A stretch of 64,000 nucleotides of DNA from Paraglaciecola mesophila KMM 241 (lineage in GTDB: Bacteria; Pseudomonadota; Gammaproteobacteria; Enterobacterales; Alteromonadaceae). The stretch lies in the NCBI RefSeq assembly GCF_000315015.1, contig NZ_BAEP01000043.1, positions 1-64,000 of the forward strand, in the 5' to 3' direction. Position numbers and translations under genes: made by a program. Under the pieces are notes generated by a model, which was not told the origin of the DNA, did no database searches, and saw only the letters and a program-made list of their open reading frames with translations. Positions 25,107 to 34,994 of the stretch are shown here, piece after piece (positions within the stretch are counted from its first letter, which is position 1; every line of letters starts with the position of its first letter).

Positions 25107-26357
25107 TTAGTTCTTTTGGGCCTCTGGCTTGACCCGAATGATTCGATTAGTCGCGCTTTGGTGGATGAGCAAATTACCGTCACGGGTTGGGCGCATGTGG
25201 CGCACTATGCCGGCGAAGATTTGCGCGTCTCCCTTTCCTGTAGGAATGGGCCAACTTTGAAAGGTTTCGTTTTTTCGGTCAAAACGCACCAAGGCATCAG
25301 GGCGTTTACCTGATTCGTTGTACCAAATGGCATCCCCAATGACTGCGATAGCGTAGGGGTGTGAGTTTGGCCCGCTGGGGGAAGGCCATTCTTTGACTTC
25401 ACCATTGTCAGGGTTGAGTCGACCTAAGCGGCCCCGCCCAGAATTGACGTACCAGATCATGCCGTCATCTGCGATATCAAGGCGCCTAACGGTCGTGCTT
25501 TCATTCGGCAGTGGGTACTCACTGAGCGACATGGTTGTAGGGTCTACTTTGACTAAGCAGTTACTACCATTACAGGCCACCCAAGGCGTGCCCTGGCTAT
25601 CAATTTTAATGCCATACGGGCGAGCGTCTTGGGTTGGCATGGTGACTAATTTGATTTCCCCCGTGCTGGGTATCAAGCGGCCTACCATATTGCTGTGCTG
25701 CAAGGTAAACCACAAAGCACCGTTGTCATCGAAAATAGCTGAATGGGGGTCTTTCGCTTGCGGGTCGGGCATTTTATATTCGGTAATCTCGCCCGTTTGG
25801 GGATTGAGCTTACCCATTGTGCCGTTCTTGTTGCCTGTGTACCAAATGTTGCCGTTACTGTCGTGGGTGACAGTGTGCGGCATGGCGCTAGCCGGCAAGG
25901 GATATTCACGCATTTCACCAGTTTGTGGATTTATGCTCCCAATGAGATTTCCCCACTGGCCTGCCCACCAAATTGATCCATCTGGCGCTTCAATTGGATC
26001 TCGTGAACGCTGGCCCAGTGTAGGAACAACCCATTCTTCAAACGTAACAGAGAGGTCGCCCTCTACCAGCTGTGGGTTGCGCCGCGACTTAGGAGGAAAG
26101 TGTTTGGCTAAATAGGCTGTGATTTTTTCCCGGTTCGGGTTGCCGTCTAAATTGACCATGGTGGCAATCAAGTGCTGCCAACCGGTTTGGTTGTAGCCAA
26201 CGCTAGATGCAATGCGATCGCTGGTATGACAGGCGTTGCAATGGGCTTCAACCAACTGTTTGCCGACATCGTCGGGCAGAGGTTGTGCAAATAAAGAGCC
26301 TGGGCTCAGTATGTGGGTTAACCCCATGGTCAAAATGGCTTTCGCTAAATGCTTCAT
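25107..26357 (-). CDS. periplasmic cytochrome c joined to a Vgb-like beta-propeller
   Basis: Start chosen at the ATG at 26357, which has AGGAGG 5-10 bases upstream and opens a clean signal peptide (MKHLAKAILTMGL...). The in-frame extension to 26420 lacks these. Mature residues begin with a small domain holding one c-type heme site, CNACH, and a likely Met ligand. The rest (about residues 95-415) is a repeat array typical of virginiamycin B lyase/streptogramin-lyase-like propellers: DSNGNIWYTG, DDNGALWFT, DSQGTPWVA, DDGMIWYVN. True antibiotic lyase activity is doubtful; a periplasmic redox or lactone-acting enzyme is as likely. It is a single gene with its own terminator. Confidence 0.8.
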   Translation of the reverse strand: MKHLAKAILTMGLTHILSPGSLFAQPLPDDVGKQLVEAHCNACHTSDRIASSVGYNQTGWQHLIATMVNLDGNPNREKITAYLAKHFPPKSRRNPQLVEGDLSVTFEEWVVPTLGQRSRDPIEAPDGSIWWAGQWGNLIGSINPQTGEMREYPLPASAMPHTVTHDSNGNIWYTGNKNGTMGKLNPQTGEITEYKMPDPQAKDPHSAIFDDNGALWFTLQHSNMVGRLIPSTGEIKLVTMPTQDARPYGIKIDSQGTPWVACNGSNCLVKVDPTTMSLSEYPLPNESTTVRRLDIADDGMIWYVNSGRGRLGRLNPDNGEVKEWPSPSGPNSHPYAIAVIGDAIWYNESGKRPDALVRFDRKNETFQSWPIPTGKGDAQIFAGIVRHMRPTRDGNLLIHQSATNRIIRVKPEAQKN

Positions 26358-26498
26358 GTTTCCTCCTAAGTGAAAAATACACATCCACGGCATCACAAAA
26401 TCATAACAGCACAATACCACAAGGCCACGGTCCTACATTACCCGAACAAAGCGTAAAGTTGCAGAGTGGCTATGCAACTGCTTAAGGTCTAGCCTACT

Positions 26499-27179
26499 CT
26501 AATTTGTGGGCATTAAGAATATTTCGCGAACACAATTTCGTTTGTCGGCTTCAACGGCAAATAACACTGCATCTGCAACATCTGCAGGGGCAAGTTTGTC
26601 AGGCTTTTCGTCATCAAAAAACGGGGTGTTGACCATGCCCGGGGTAATGGTAGTACAGCGACCGCCCCATTCTGCCATCTCCTCTGCTAAGTTTTGCCCG
26701 AAACCATACGCAAACCACTTCGTCGCTCCGTATATCGAGCCTTTGATTGGGCGCCTACCTGCGGCTGAGCTGGTAATGATAAACTGACCTACAGACTCTC
26801 TTAGGTGGGGTAACGTGAGCTTAGCGGTGTAAAGTAAAGCATTGATGTTAATTTGAATCATGGTATCCCACTCATCGGGATCGCCTTTTTCTGTGCCAGA
26901 TGTAGACACACCCATGCCAGCATTGGCATAGGCCACATCGAGGCGGCCGAATTTATTGATACCTTCTTTTACCACTTTCTCAAGCTCGTTAATGTCGGTG
27001 GCATCTGCGGCGACTGCAATTGCATGGTCAGCGCCAAGGTAATCCACTAATTCATCTAACTTTTCTTGTCTTCTAGCGGTTAACACCACTTTGTGGCCGT
27101 TTTGGACCAATATTTTGGCTGTCATCTCGCCAATACCACTGGATGCGCCGGTAATTAATACGACTTTTTCTTTCGCCAT
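26499..27179 (-). CDS. short-chain dehydrogenase/reductase
   Basis: A classical SDR with TGASSGIG cofactor motif, NAG in YANAGMG, catalytic Ser in IITSSAAGR and YxxxK as YGATK. The start is set at the ATG at 27179 (MAKEKVVLITG), which has AGGAG upstream; the longer frame to 27278 adds 33 unlikely residues. R-rich TARRQEK after the second strand suggests NADP(H). It resembles YdfG/clavaldehyde-type oxidoreductases; the substrate is unknown. It is probably an independent cytoplasmic enzyme. Confidence 0.9.
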   Translation of the reverse strand: MAKEKVVLITGASSGIGEMTAKILVQNGHKVVLTARRQEKLDELVDYLGADHAIAVAADATDINELEKVVKEGINKFGRLDVAYANAGMGVSTSGTEKGDPDEWDTMIQININALLYTAKLTLPHLRESVGQFIITSSAAGRRPIKGSIYGATKWFAYGFGQNLAEEMAEWGGRCTTITPGMVNTPFFDDEKPDKLAPADVADAVLFAVEADKRNCVREIFLMPTN

Positions 27180-27512
27180 GTTACTTTCTCCTAGTGATGT
27201 AAAATTTGATGTTTTGTGTTTGTTACTACTAGAGCTGATGGTGTTTTGATCAAATTCAAGCCAAGTAGATGAAGTCACTTAATCATTAGATGTAAATAAT
27301 CATTTAAGTGTCCTATCTTGGTCTATCGACGAGGAGCCAATGTGAACATGCCGTTCTCGCTTGAAAGGATTAGATTTTATAATGCTGGGTGAATAAAAAA
27401 TGTGCGTTGTGTAACGCTTAAAATGTCACTAAAATCCGCGAAAATTTAACCTAAGTCGTTAATTATGAGCGATTTGAAATATTCTAATTAAGTATTTAAA
27501 AGGGCGGGTGAA
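27180..27512. other. divergent spacer between SDR and ThrE-type genes
   Basis: This spacer holds the promoters of the leftward SDR and the rightward exporter. It is AT-rich around 27360-27500. I could not identify an operator with confidence. Confidence 0.4.
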
Positions 27513-28739
27513 GTGAACACAGCAGAATTTATTCAAATTCGAAAATTTATCGTTAAATTGGGCATTATGTTGCACAAATACGGTACACCTGCGTTTCGCT
27601 TAGAAGCATACTTAACTGAGCTTGCGACCTATTTTGGGGTCCGCGCTTCCTTTATTGCCACGCCCACGGCATTGACGTTCGTCATTTGGAGCGACAGACG
27701 AGAAGATGAATACAACCACTCAGTGCGTGTGCAGCCCGGTGATTACGATATGAATGCGTTGTCTCGCACCGATGAGTTGGCCACGCGCCTGCTCGCTGGT
27801 GAGGTCGGTTTAGAAGAAGCCGATCATCAGCTTGACGTGATCAATGAGATGCCCAGTCCTTACGGTAAGATATTAACCGGTCTAGGGTTTTGTGCTGCCA
27901 CGGGCGCATTCGCTATGCTAATGGGGGCGAGTTGGCAAGAAATACTGTGGACCTCGTTAATTGGCCTAGTGGTTTACTTTTTAGTGTTGTGGTCGCAAAT
28001 ATCTCGCCGGGTGACCCTAATGCTTGAGCCAGCGGCATCTTTGGTCGCAGGACTGATTGCTTGTGCCATCAGTTTCTATTTCGATCACGGGATCAATATT
28101 CCGCTGGTGGTGCTTTCGTCCGTTATCATCTTAGTACCGGGATTAGCCTTAACCATGGGCCTAGCCGAGTTATCATCACGAAATTTAGTCTCTGGTACTG
28201 CGCGCGTCATGGATGCGGTGATGCAATTATTCAAACTTTATTTTGGGGCATTTCTAGGGATAAGCATCGGCTTTGGTTTATTTGGCCCGAATGAGTCATT
28301 GGTCGCCACTTCGTTACCGGAATGGACGCGCTGGTTCGCCATTTTGATGTTGTGTTTGGGTTTAGTGGTCATCTTCAGAACGCGGGTTAAACATATTCCG
28401 TGGACCTTGCTCTCAGGTTTTATTGCCTATGGGGCGACGGTTTGGAGTTCAACGTATTTAGAGCAGGGGTTAAGCACCTTTGTTGGAGCATTTGCTCTTG
28501 GGATTTACGCTAATTTATTCACCCGAATTGCCCACGCTCCAGCGTCATTGGTGAGCATGCAAGGCTTGATTGTTTTGGTGCCAGGTTCGAAAACCTATAT
28601 TGGTTTGAATTCCTTTGTTTCCGGCCAAGACTTTGTGCAAGCAGAGCATATTGGGCAGGAAACTTTCTTGATTTTTATGTCGCTGATTGCAGGCCTAATA
28701 TTCGCCAATGTTGTCATGCCCACAAAAAAGGCACTGTAG
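27513..28739 (+). CDS. threonine/serine exporter (ThrE family)
   Basis: A 408-residue inner-membrane protein combining the two halves that E. coli splits into YjjP and YjjB. The N-terminal cytoplasmic part (about residues 1-115) contains KLGIMLHKYGTPAFRLEAYL and TPTALTF, typical of the ThrE/DUF1212 domain. About ten hydrophobic helices follow, and the second half carries LVPGSKTYIGLNS. It should export threonine/serine or a related small solute using the proton gradient. The frame opens with GTG at 27513. It is convergent with the glutamate-synthase-like gene. Confidence 0.85.
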   Translation: MNTAEFIQIRKFIVKLGIMLHKYGTPAFRLEAYLTELATYFGVRASFIATPTALTFVIWSDRREDEYNHSVRVQPGDYDMNALSRTDELATRLLAGEVGLEEADHQLDVINEMPSPYGKILTGLGFCAATGAFAMLMGASWQEILWTSLIGLVVYFLVLWSQISRRVTLMLEPAASLVAGLIACAISFYFDHGINIPLVVLSSVIILVPGLALTMGLAELSSRNLVSGTARVMDAVMQLFKLYFGAFLGISIGFGLFGPNESLVATSLPEWTRWFAILMLCLGLVVIFRTRVKHIPWTLLSGFIAYGATVWSSTYLEQGLSTFVGAFALGIYANLFTRIAHAPASLVSMQGLIVLVPGSKTYIGLNSFVSGQDFVQAEHIGQETFLIFMSLIAGLIFANVVMPTKKAL

Positions 28740-28786
28740 GTATTGTGTTTAACCTAAGCGCCTCGGTTTGATTTGGAGATAGTGGG

Positions 28787-30418
28787 TTAACTCACCTCTT
28801 TTAACCCTTCGTCCGTCTCTGCTAGATAGTGCTTAGGAAAAAAGCTGTCGGGGCTGGCTTCTTTAAGCGCTTGGGCAAACTTGCTGGGTTTCTCATCATC
28901 AAAAAAGCTGCCGGGTGTGGGGCTTTGGTATATTTCATCAAAGCGGCGCACTTCGGTTTGACTGACGCGCCTGAAAATATGCGAGCGATTAAGATCTTCT
29001 GTGTTGCGCAGACCTGCAGATGCGATGATTTCTAATGCCGAATTCACTGTGGCTTTGTGATAGCGAGCCACTCGCTCAGCTTTATCTGGCACCACTAAAC
29101 CTCTAGCTAACTTAGGGTCTTGCGTGGCTATGCCAGTGGGACACTTGTTGGTGTTGCATTCTAATGATTGTACGCATCCCAAAGCGACCATCATGCCTCT
29201 GGCGCTGTTGCACATATCTGCGCCAAGGGCGAGGTTTTTGACCAAATGAAAGCCACTGAAGGTTTTACCGCTGGCAATTACGCGAATGTCTTTTTTCAAA
29301 TCAAAACCGACCAAAATGTCGCACACGAATGACAGTGCTTCACGCAGCGGCATACCCACAGAGTTAGAGAACTCAAGTGGGGCGGCGCCTGTGCCGCCTT
29401 CGCCGCCATCCACCGTGATAAAGTCAGGTTTAATGCCGGTTTCAACCATGGCTTTACAAACAGCAACAAACTCGCTGGCACGGCCGATACACAGTTTAAA
29501 TCCTACTGGTTTGCCACCAGATAATTCCCGTAATTGTTTGACGAATTGCATCATTTCAATCGGTGTGTCGAAGGCGCTGTGAGAGGGTGGGGAGTCCACT
29601 TGTGTGCCCGGCTCAACTAAGCGAATTCTGGCAATTTCATCGGTGTTTTTATCTGCAGGTAAAAGGCCGCCGTGGCCTGGTTTCGCCCCTTGGCTGAGTT
29701 TGATTTCAATCATTTTGATCACATCTTTTTGGGCGATTTTTTGAAATGCTTCAGGGGCGAAGTTACCGTCTTTATCGCGACAACCGAAATAGCCGGTACC
29801 AATTTGCCAAACAATATCACCGCCGTTTTCAAGGTGGTAATCACTGACGCTGCCCTCGCCTGTGTTGTGATAAAAGCCGCCTATGGCCGCGCCTTTATTT
29901 AATGCCCGAATGGCGTTGTCGCTCAATGCGCCAAAGCTCATGGCGGAGATATTGAAAAAGCTGGCTTCGTAAGGCTGCAAGCAATCAGGCCCTCCGACAG
30001 TAATGCGAGGCGCAGGGCGTTTGCTGTCATGGTGCTTTGCCGCCATTGAATGGCCTATCCATTCGTAGCCCACGCGTTGGGTGTCGATTTTTGTGCCATA
30101 GGGGTTGGAATCCAAACTTCCTTTTGCTCTTTGGTAAATCAATGAACGGAACATACGGGTTATCGGCGTGCCGTCGGTTTCTGATTCGAAAAAATACTGA
30201 CGAACAAAGGGGCGAATACGCTCCATAATCCAGCGACCGTGACCAACAACGGGAAAGTTACGTAAAATGCTGTGCCGTGTTTGGTTATAATCGTAATAAC
30301 CCACTGCCACGATAGGGATGAGTAACACGAACAGCCATAGTGCGGGCAGCCAAAATAAGCTCAGAAGTAGAACGACCACAGCTGACCAAATTGCAATTCT
30401 TATCAGTTTTGTTTCCAT
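28787..30418 (-). CDS. FMN-binding glutamate synthase-like protein
   Basis: The 543-residue protein has two N-terminal hydrophobic helices (about residues 8-42) and then a glutamate-synthase central/FMN barrel: MSFGALSDNAIRALNKGA, KPGHGGLLPADK, TVDGGEGGTGAAPLEF and ARGMMVALGCVQSLECNTNKC. The last has the C-x5-C-x4-C spacing of the 3Fe-4S site. It lacks the glutamine amidotransferase domain of GltB. It probably acts at the inner membrane as an FMN/FeS oxidoreductase; its substrate is not established for this subfamily as far as I know. No partner subunit lies beside it. Confidence 0.88.
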   Translation of the reverse strand: METKLIRIAIWSAVVVLLLSLFWLPALWLFVLLIPIVAVGYYDYNQTRHSILRNFPVVGHGRWIMERIRPFVRQYFFESETDGTPITRMFRSLIYQRAKGSLDSNPYGTKIDTQRVGYEWIGHSMAAKHHDSKRPAPRITVGGPDCLQPYEASFFNISAMSFGALSDNAIRALNKGAAIGGFYHNTGEGSVSDYHLENGGDIVWQIGTGYFGCRDKDGNFAPEAFQKIAQKDVIKMIEIKLSQGAKPGHGGLLPADKNTDEIARIRLVEPGTQVDSPPSHSAFDTPIEMMQFVKQLRELSGGKPVGFKLCIGRASEFVAVCKAMVETGIKPDFITVDGGEGGTGAAPLEFSNSVGMPLREALSFVCDILVGFDLKKDIRVIASGKTFSGFHLVKNLALGADMCNSARGMMVALGCVQSLECNTNKCPTGIATQDPKLARGLVVPDKAERVARYHKATVNSALEIIASAGLRNTEDLNRSHIFRRVSQTEVRRFDEIYQSPTPGSFFDDEKPSKFAQALKEASPDSFFPKHYLAETDEGLKEVS

Positions 30419-30573
30419 TGTTGCTCACTATTGTTGGTTTTTTGATTGGGTGATAATTATCAGACCTCTTGATCCAAGAACATCGTTCAATTATTTCTAT
30501 TGCTGGAGAATAATCTAGTGGGTTGTGTATCGGCATATTTCAATGCGCTTACTGAATACACCTTAAAATCTGT

Positions 30574-30945
30574 TTATCTGTGTTGATCTACTAAGATTGG
30601 GTTTCCGTCAGGGTCTGTCACCATGAAGCTGCCTGGGCCTTCACTGTTTTCATCGGCTTCGCTAATAAACTCAACGTCTCTATCTCTTAATGATTGCTGA
30701 ATTTTACGCACATCAGTGAAGGTTTCTGTGGGATTACCGTGATTGTCCCAACCTGGGTTGAATGTCAGCATATTTTTTTCAAACATACCTTGAAACAAAC
30801 CAATGGTTTGACTGCTATTTCTGAGGATTAACCAGCCTTGTTTTTGGTCTCCTCCTACTACCGCAAAGCCTAGTTTTTGGTAAAAGCTTTTGGATAAGTC
30901 GATGTCTTTTACGCTTAAGCTAATTGAAAATGCACCCAGTTCCAT
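30574..30945 (-). CDS. VOC-family (glyoxalase/bleomycin-resistance fold) protein
   Basis: 123 residues with the two beta-alpha-beta-beta-beta modules of the vicinal-oxygen-chelate fold: FSISLSVKDIDLSKSFYQKLGF at the start and SFMVTDPDGNPILVDQH at the end. Members bind a metal or small molecule; function cannot be assigned. It lies downstream of the LysR gene on the same strand with a gap of about 130 bases. GAGAA sits before the ATG. It may be part of an electrophile or antibiotic response but nothing ties it to a pathway. Confidence 0.8.
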   Translation of the reverse strand: MELGAFSISLSVKDIDLSKSFYQKLGFAVVGGDQKQGWLILRNSSQTIGLFQGMFEKNMLTFNPGWDNHGNPTETFTDVRKIQQSLRDRDVEFISEADENSEGPGSFMVTDPDGNPILVDQHR

Positions 30946-31077
30946 GATGTTCTCCTTTGTTCACGTTCGCTAGCATGCATGAATACTAACTTGTTCGAGC
31001 ATGCTATGTGTACAATAACGCTAGCATTCAAGATCAGTTCACGCAAAGGACGGTGGTTAGTTGATGAGACTTATCGC

Positions 31078-31944
31078 CTAACCTAGATGTTCAGCTAGAT
31101 AATCCACTAAGGTGCGAATTTTGGGTGATAAATGCCTGTTGCGCGGGTAAACAGCCCAAATACCTTCTTCGGATTCGCGATAATTATCAAGCAAGCTGAC
31201 CAGAGCGCCACTTTCGAGGTCTTCTTGCACGTAGTAATCCGGCAGTTGCACTATGCCCAACCCTTTTAGTGCAGCGTCCACTAAACTGTACCCGCTGTTA
31301 TACCTTAGCCTGCCTTTTACGCGGATATTTCGCTCTTTACCCTCGTCACAAAAGTGCCAATAATCTAGGGTGCCCAGTAAGCAGCTGTGTTTATTCAATT
31401 CTGACAGAGAATGCGGAAAGCCGTATTTCGCCAAGTACCCAGGGGAGGCACACACAAAGTTGGTGCGGGTTGCGAGCTTTTTCGCCATCATAGATGAGTC
31501 GCTTAATTTACCTAAGCGAATAGCTAGATCGTAGCCTTGCTCCACTAAGTCTATTTTCTGGTTGCTTAAATATGCCGACACCTCTACGTCAGGATAAAGC
31601 AGCATAAAATCATTCACTAAGGGCAGAATTTGTTGCTCACCATAGGTAACGGGGGCAGTGAGGCGAATCGTGCCTTGGGGCTTTGATTGTAAATTTGTGA
31701 TGGCGCGCTCTGCGGCATCGAGTCCATCAAGTACGCTGCGACAATGTTGATAAAAAAGGCGGCCTTCTTCGGTCAAGGACACTTTACGCGTGGTGCGATA
31801 AAACAGCTTCACGTTTAATCTCGATTCTAATGCGCTTATCTGGCGGCTGACTTGGGCTGTTGAAATAGCTAAATTTTTTGACGCTTGAGTAAAACTTTCT
31901 GTTTCAGCCACATAAACGAATTCGTTGATCCCTTCCCACTGCAT
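31078..31944 (-). CDS. LysR-family transcriptional regulator
   Basis: A 288-residue LTTR with an N-terminal winged HTH (residues 5-64: FTQASKNLAISTAQVSRQIS core) and a C-terminal periplasmic-binding-like effector domain starting near residue 90 (GTIRLTAPVTYG). It belongs to the DhcR/AaeR-type branch by style. It is divergent from the SMR transporter, with frmA-frmB beyond it, so it may regulate one or more of these genes. A symmetric site at 31959-31975 lies 15 bases upstream of its start. Confidence 0.92.
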   Translation of the reverse strand: MQWEGINEFVYVAETESFTQASKNLAISTAQVSRQISALESRLNVKLFYRTTRKVSLTEEGRLFYQHCRSVLDGLDAAERAITNLQSKPQGTIRLTAPVTYGEQQILPLVNDFMLLYPDVEVSAYLSNQKIDLVEQGYDLAIRLGKLSDSSMMAKKLATRTNFVCASPGYLAKYGFPHSLSELNKHSCLLGTLDYWHFCDEGKERNIRVKGRLRYNSGYSLVDAALKGLGIVQLPDYYVQEDLESGALVSLLDNYRESEEGIWAVYPRNRHLSPKIRTLVDYLAEHLG

Positions 31945-31958
31945 GATTGTTACCTGTG

Positions 31959-31975
31959 AGTAAAAGTAATTTACT
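31959..31975. promoter_or_regulatory. candidate LysR binding site
   Basis: AGTAAA-N5-TTTACT is a symmetric 17-base element in the divergent spacer, close to the LysR start, suitable for autoregulation. LTTR sites usually have a T-N11-A pattern; this one contains T-N9-A, so the assignment is tentative. Confidence 0.4.
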
Positions 31976-32122
31976 GAATCAGTATATTATCATTCTTCAA
32001 GAAATAAATATAATGCTCTGCATACTCGCAAACGAGCGTGAAAACAGAAACGTATGGGCGTGTTGGCAAAAGCTTGAGCAAGGCGCTAAACAGCCAGTTA
32101 AGACATTACATAGGAAGCAAAG

Positions 32123-32449
32123 ATGAGTTGGGTGTTTTTAATACTAGGTGTGGTTGCGGAAGCCATGTCACATGTAGCGCTAAAAGAAACTGATGGCTTT
32201 ACTCGGCCTATTCCTAGTGCGCTCGTGTTAATGGGGCACCTTGCGGCTTTTATGTTTTTAGGCCAAGCGATGAAAGGCATGCCCATAGGAATTGTACACG
32301 CGTTGTGGGCTGGGCTAGCGATTGTCACCGTCACCTTATTGTCGACAGTGATTTACCGCCAACACCTGGATTTAACCACGTGGTTTGGTATGGCGTTCGT
32401 CGCCGTAGGTGTGGCAATGATCAATTTGTCCCAAGGCCATAGCCATTAA
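32123..32449 (+). CDS. small multidrug resistance (SMR) transporter
   Basis: A 108-residue protein with four hydrophobic helices. Conserved features are E13 in helix 1 (equivalent to EmrE Glu14), a Lys/Glu turn after it, and GIVHALWAGLAIV in helix 3. SMR proteins work as inner-membrane dimers exchanging protons for cationic compounds, guanidinium or polyamines. It is placed between the divergent LysR regulator and frmA. The tail GHSH is short and polar. Substrate unknown. Confidence 0.88.
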   Translation: MSWVFLILGVVAEAMSHVALKETDGFTRPIPSALVLMGHLAAFMFLGQAMKGMPIGIVHALWAGLAIVTVTLLSTVIYRQHLDLTTWFGMAFVAVGVAMINLSQGHSH

Positions 32450-32617
32450 GTACGAGTCGATTTTCAGACCTTGAGGGCGTGTTTTAAACGAATGGAGCAC
32501 AGCACACAAAACAACTACTTTTCATGTAGGTAATTTATTTCAGTCTATTTATTAACACACTTTTACTAATGCAGTTTCATCCACGAAATCGATTTATTTA
32601 CGTAATCAATTTATTAA

Positions 32618-33760
<1,143 letters not shown>

Positions 33761-33880
33761 GCGAAAGCGATATTGTGACTGCTTACCCTTTGGCGAGCAG
33801 TCATTCTTTATGCTTTTTTAGCAACAACACGAAATTCTACAAAACAACAAAAGGCTCCTGGCCGAGTTTTAGGCATGCTT

Positions 33881-34723
33881 ATGACAATTGAAAATTTATC
33901 AATCAACAAAAGCTTTGGCGGCTGGCACAAACAGTATAGTCATCCATCCAAGGCCCTAAATTGCAGCATGCGCTTTGCGATTTATTTACCGCCGCAAACC
34001 GCGAATGGCACTAAGGTGCCCGTTTTGTATTGGTTGTCAGGCTTGACCTGCACCGACGAGAACTTTATGCAAAAAGCCGGTGCACTGCGTATAGCAGCCC
34101 AGCTGGGCATCGCCATAGTGGCACCAGACACCAGCCCTAGGGGCGACGATGTGGCCGATGATGAAGGTTATGATTTGGGTAAGGGCGCAGGCTTTTACGT
34201 GAATGCGACCCAAGCACCTTGGGATCGACATTATCATATGTACGATTATGTGGTGAATGAACTGCCTCAGCTAATTGAAGGGACATTTCCCGTGTCGGAC
34301 AAACGCGCGATTGCAGGCCATTCGATGGGCGGCCATGGGGCATTGACTATCGCCATGCGCAATCCTGAGCGTTACACATCTGTGTCGGCATTTAGCCCGA
34401 TCAGCAACCCAGTAAACTGCCCTTGGGGGCAAAAAGCCTTCACCACATACCTTGGTAGTGACATGGCAAAATGGCGTGAACATGATGCCAGCGAATTGAT
34501 GCGCAGTGCCACACAGTTTGTCCCTGCTTTGGTTGACCAAGGCGCATCTGATGACTTCTTGAGTGAGCAGCTAAAGCCTGAAGTATTGCAAAGTGCAGCT
34601 AAGGCCAGCGGCTATCCGTTAGCGCTGAATTTGCACGAGGGTTACGATCATAGTTACTACTTTATCAGTAGTTTTATCGAAGAACATTTATGCTTTCACG
34701 CTGAGCATTTGAACAAGGCGTAG
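33881..34723 (+). CDS. frmB: S-formylglutathione hydrolase
   Basis: This esterase-D-family alpha/beta hydrolase splits S-formylglutathione to formate and glutathione. Nucleophile motif GHSMGGHG, oxyanion segment WLSGLTCTDENFMQKAGA, and C-terminal HEGYDHSYYFI with the catalytic His are all present. I place the start at the second ATG (33881, MTIENLSINKSFGGW), since AGG at 33871-33873 is well spaced for it but too close to the first ATG at 33875. It forms a pathway pair with frmA. Product formate must be handled by enzymes outside the window. Confidence 0.96.
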   Translation: MTIENLSINKSFGGWHKQYSHPSKALNCSMRFAIYLPPQTANGTKVPVLYWLSGLTCTDENFMQKAGALRIAAQLGIAIVAPDTSPRGDDVADDEGYDLGKGAGFYVNATQAPWDRHYHMYDYVVNELPQLIEGTFPVSDKRAIAGHSMGGHGALTIAMRNPERYTSVSAFSPISNPVNCPWGQKAFTTYLGSDMAKWREHDASELMRSATQFVPALVDQGASDDFLSEQLKPEVLQSAAKASGYPLALNLHEGYDHSYYFISSFIEEHLCFHAEHLNKA

Positions 34724-34919
34724 CCTAAAGCCAATGCTCTCACAGTTATGCTTGTTGGTTCAGTATCTAATAAGGTGAGCGCTTGCGCTTGCCTTAATCT
34801 TAATCCTCATTTACCCGCTTACTTATTTTGCCGTTTTTGATTAATTCACACAGATGGGAGAATGTTTTGCTTATTTATTTTTATCGTATTACATTGCGAC
34901 TAAATTAACTCCAGCCGCA

Positions 34920-34943
34920 TTGTTAACAAAGTGTTGTTAACAA
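34920..34943 (+). promoter_or_regulatory. double palindrome TTGTTAACAA upstream of GH2
   Basis: TTGTTAACAA occurs at 34920-34929 and 34934-34943, center spacing 14 bases. A third copy precedes the GH50 agarase (37848-37857). Perfect 10-base symmetry and shared placement suggest operators for one regulator of agar use. The regulator gene is not in the window. Confidence 0.6.
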
Positions 34944-34994
34944 TATTTCGATGTTGTACCTTATTCATTAACGAATGTGATAAGGGTTAAACGT

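Noticed and set aside
25393-26115. 240-residue plus-strand frame
   Set aside because: It is antisense to the Vgb-like propeller repeats; its regularity is a shadow of those repeats.
25107-26357. True virginiamycin B lyase (streptogramin resistance)
   Set aside because: The heme domain and marine context make an antibiotic-resistance role weak; the propeller alone is not enough to claim it.
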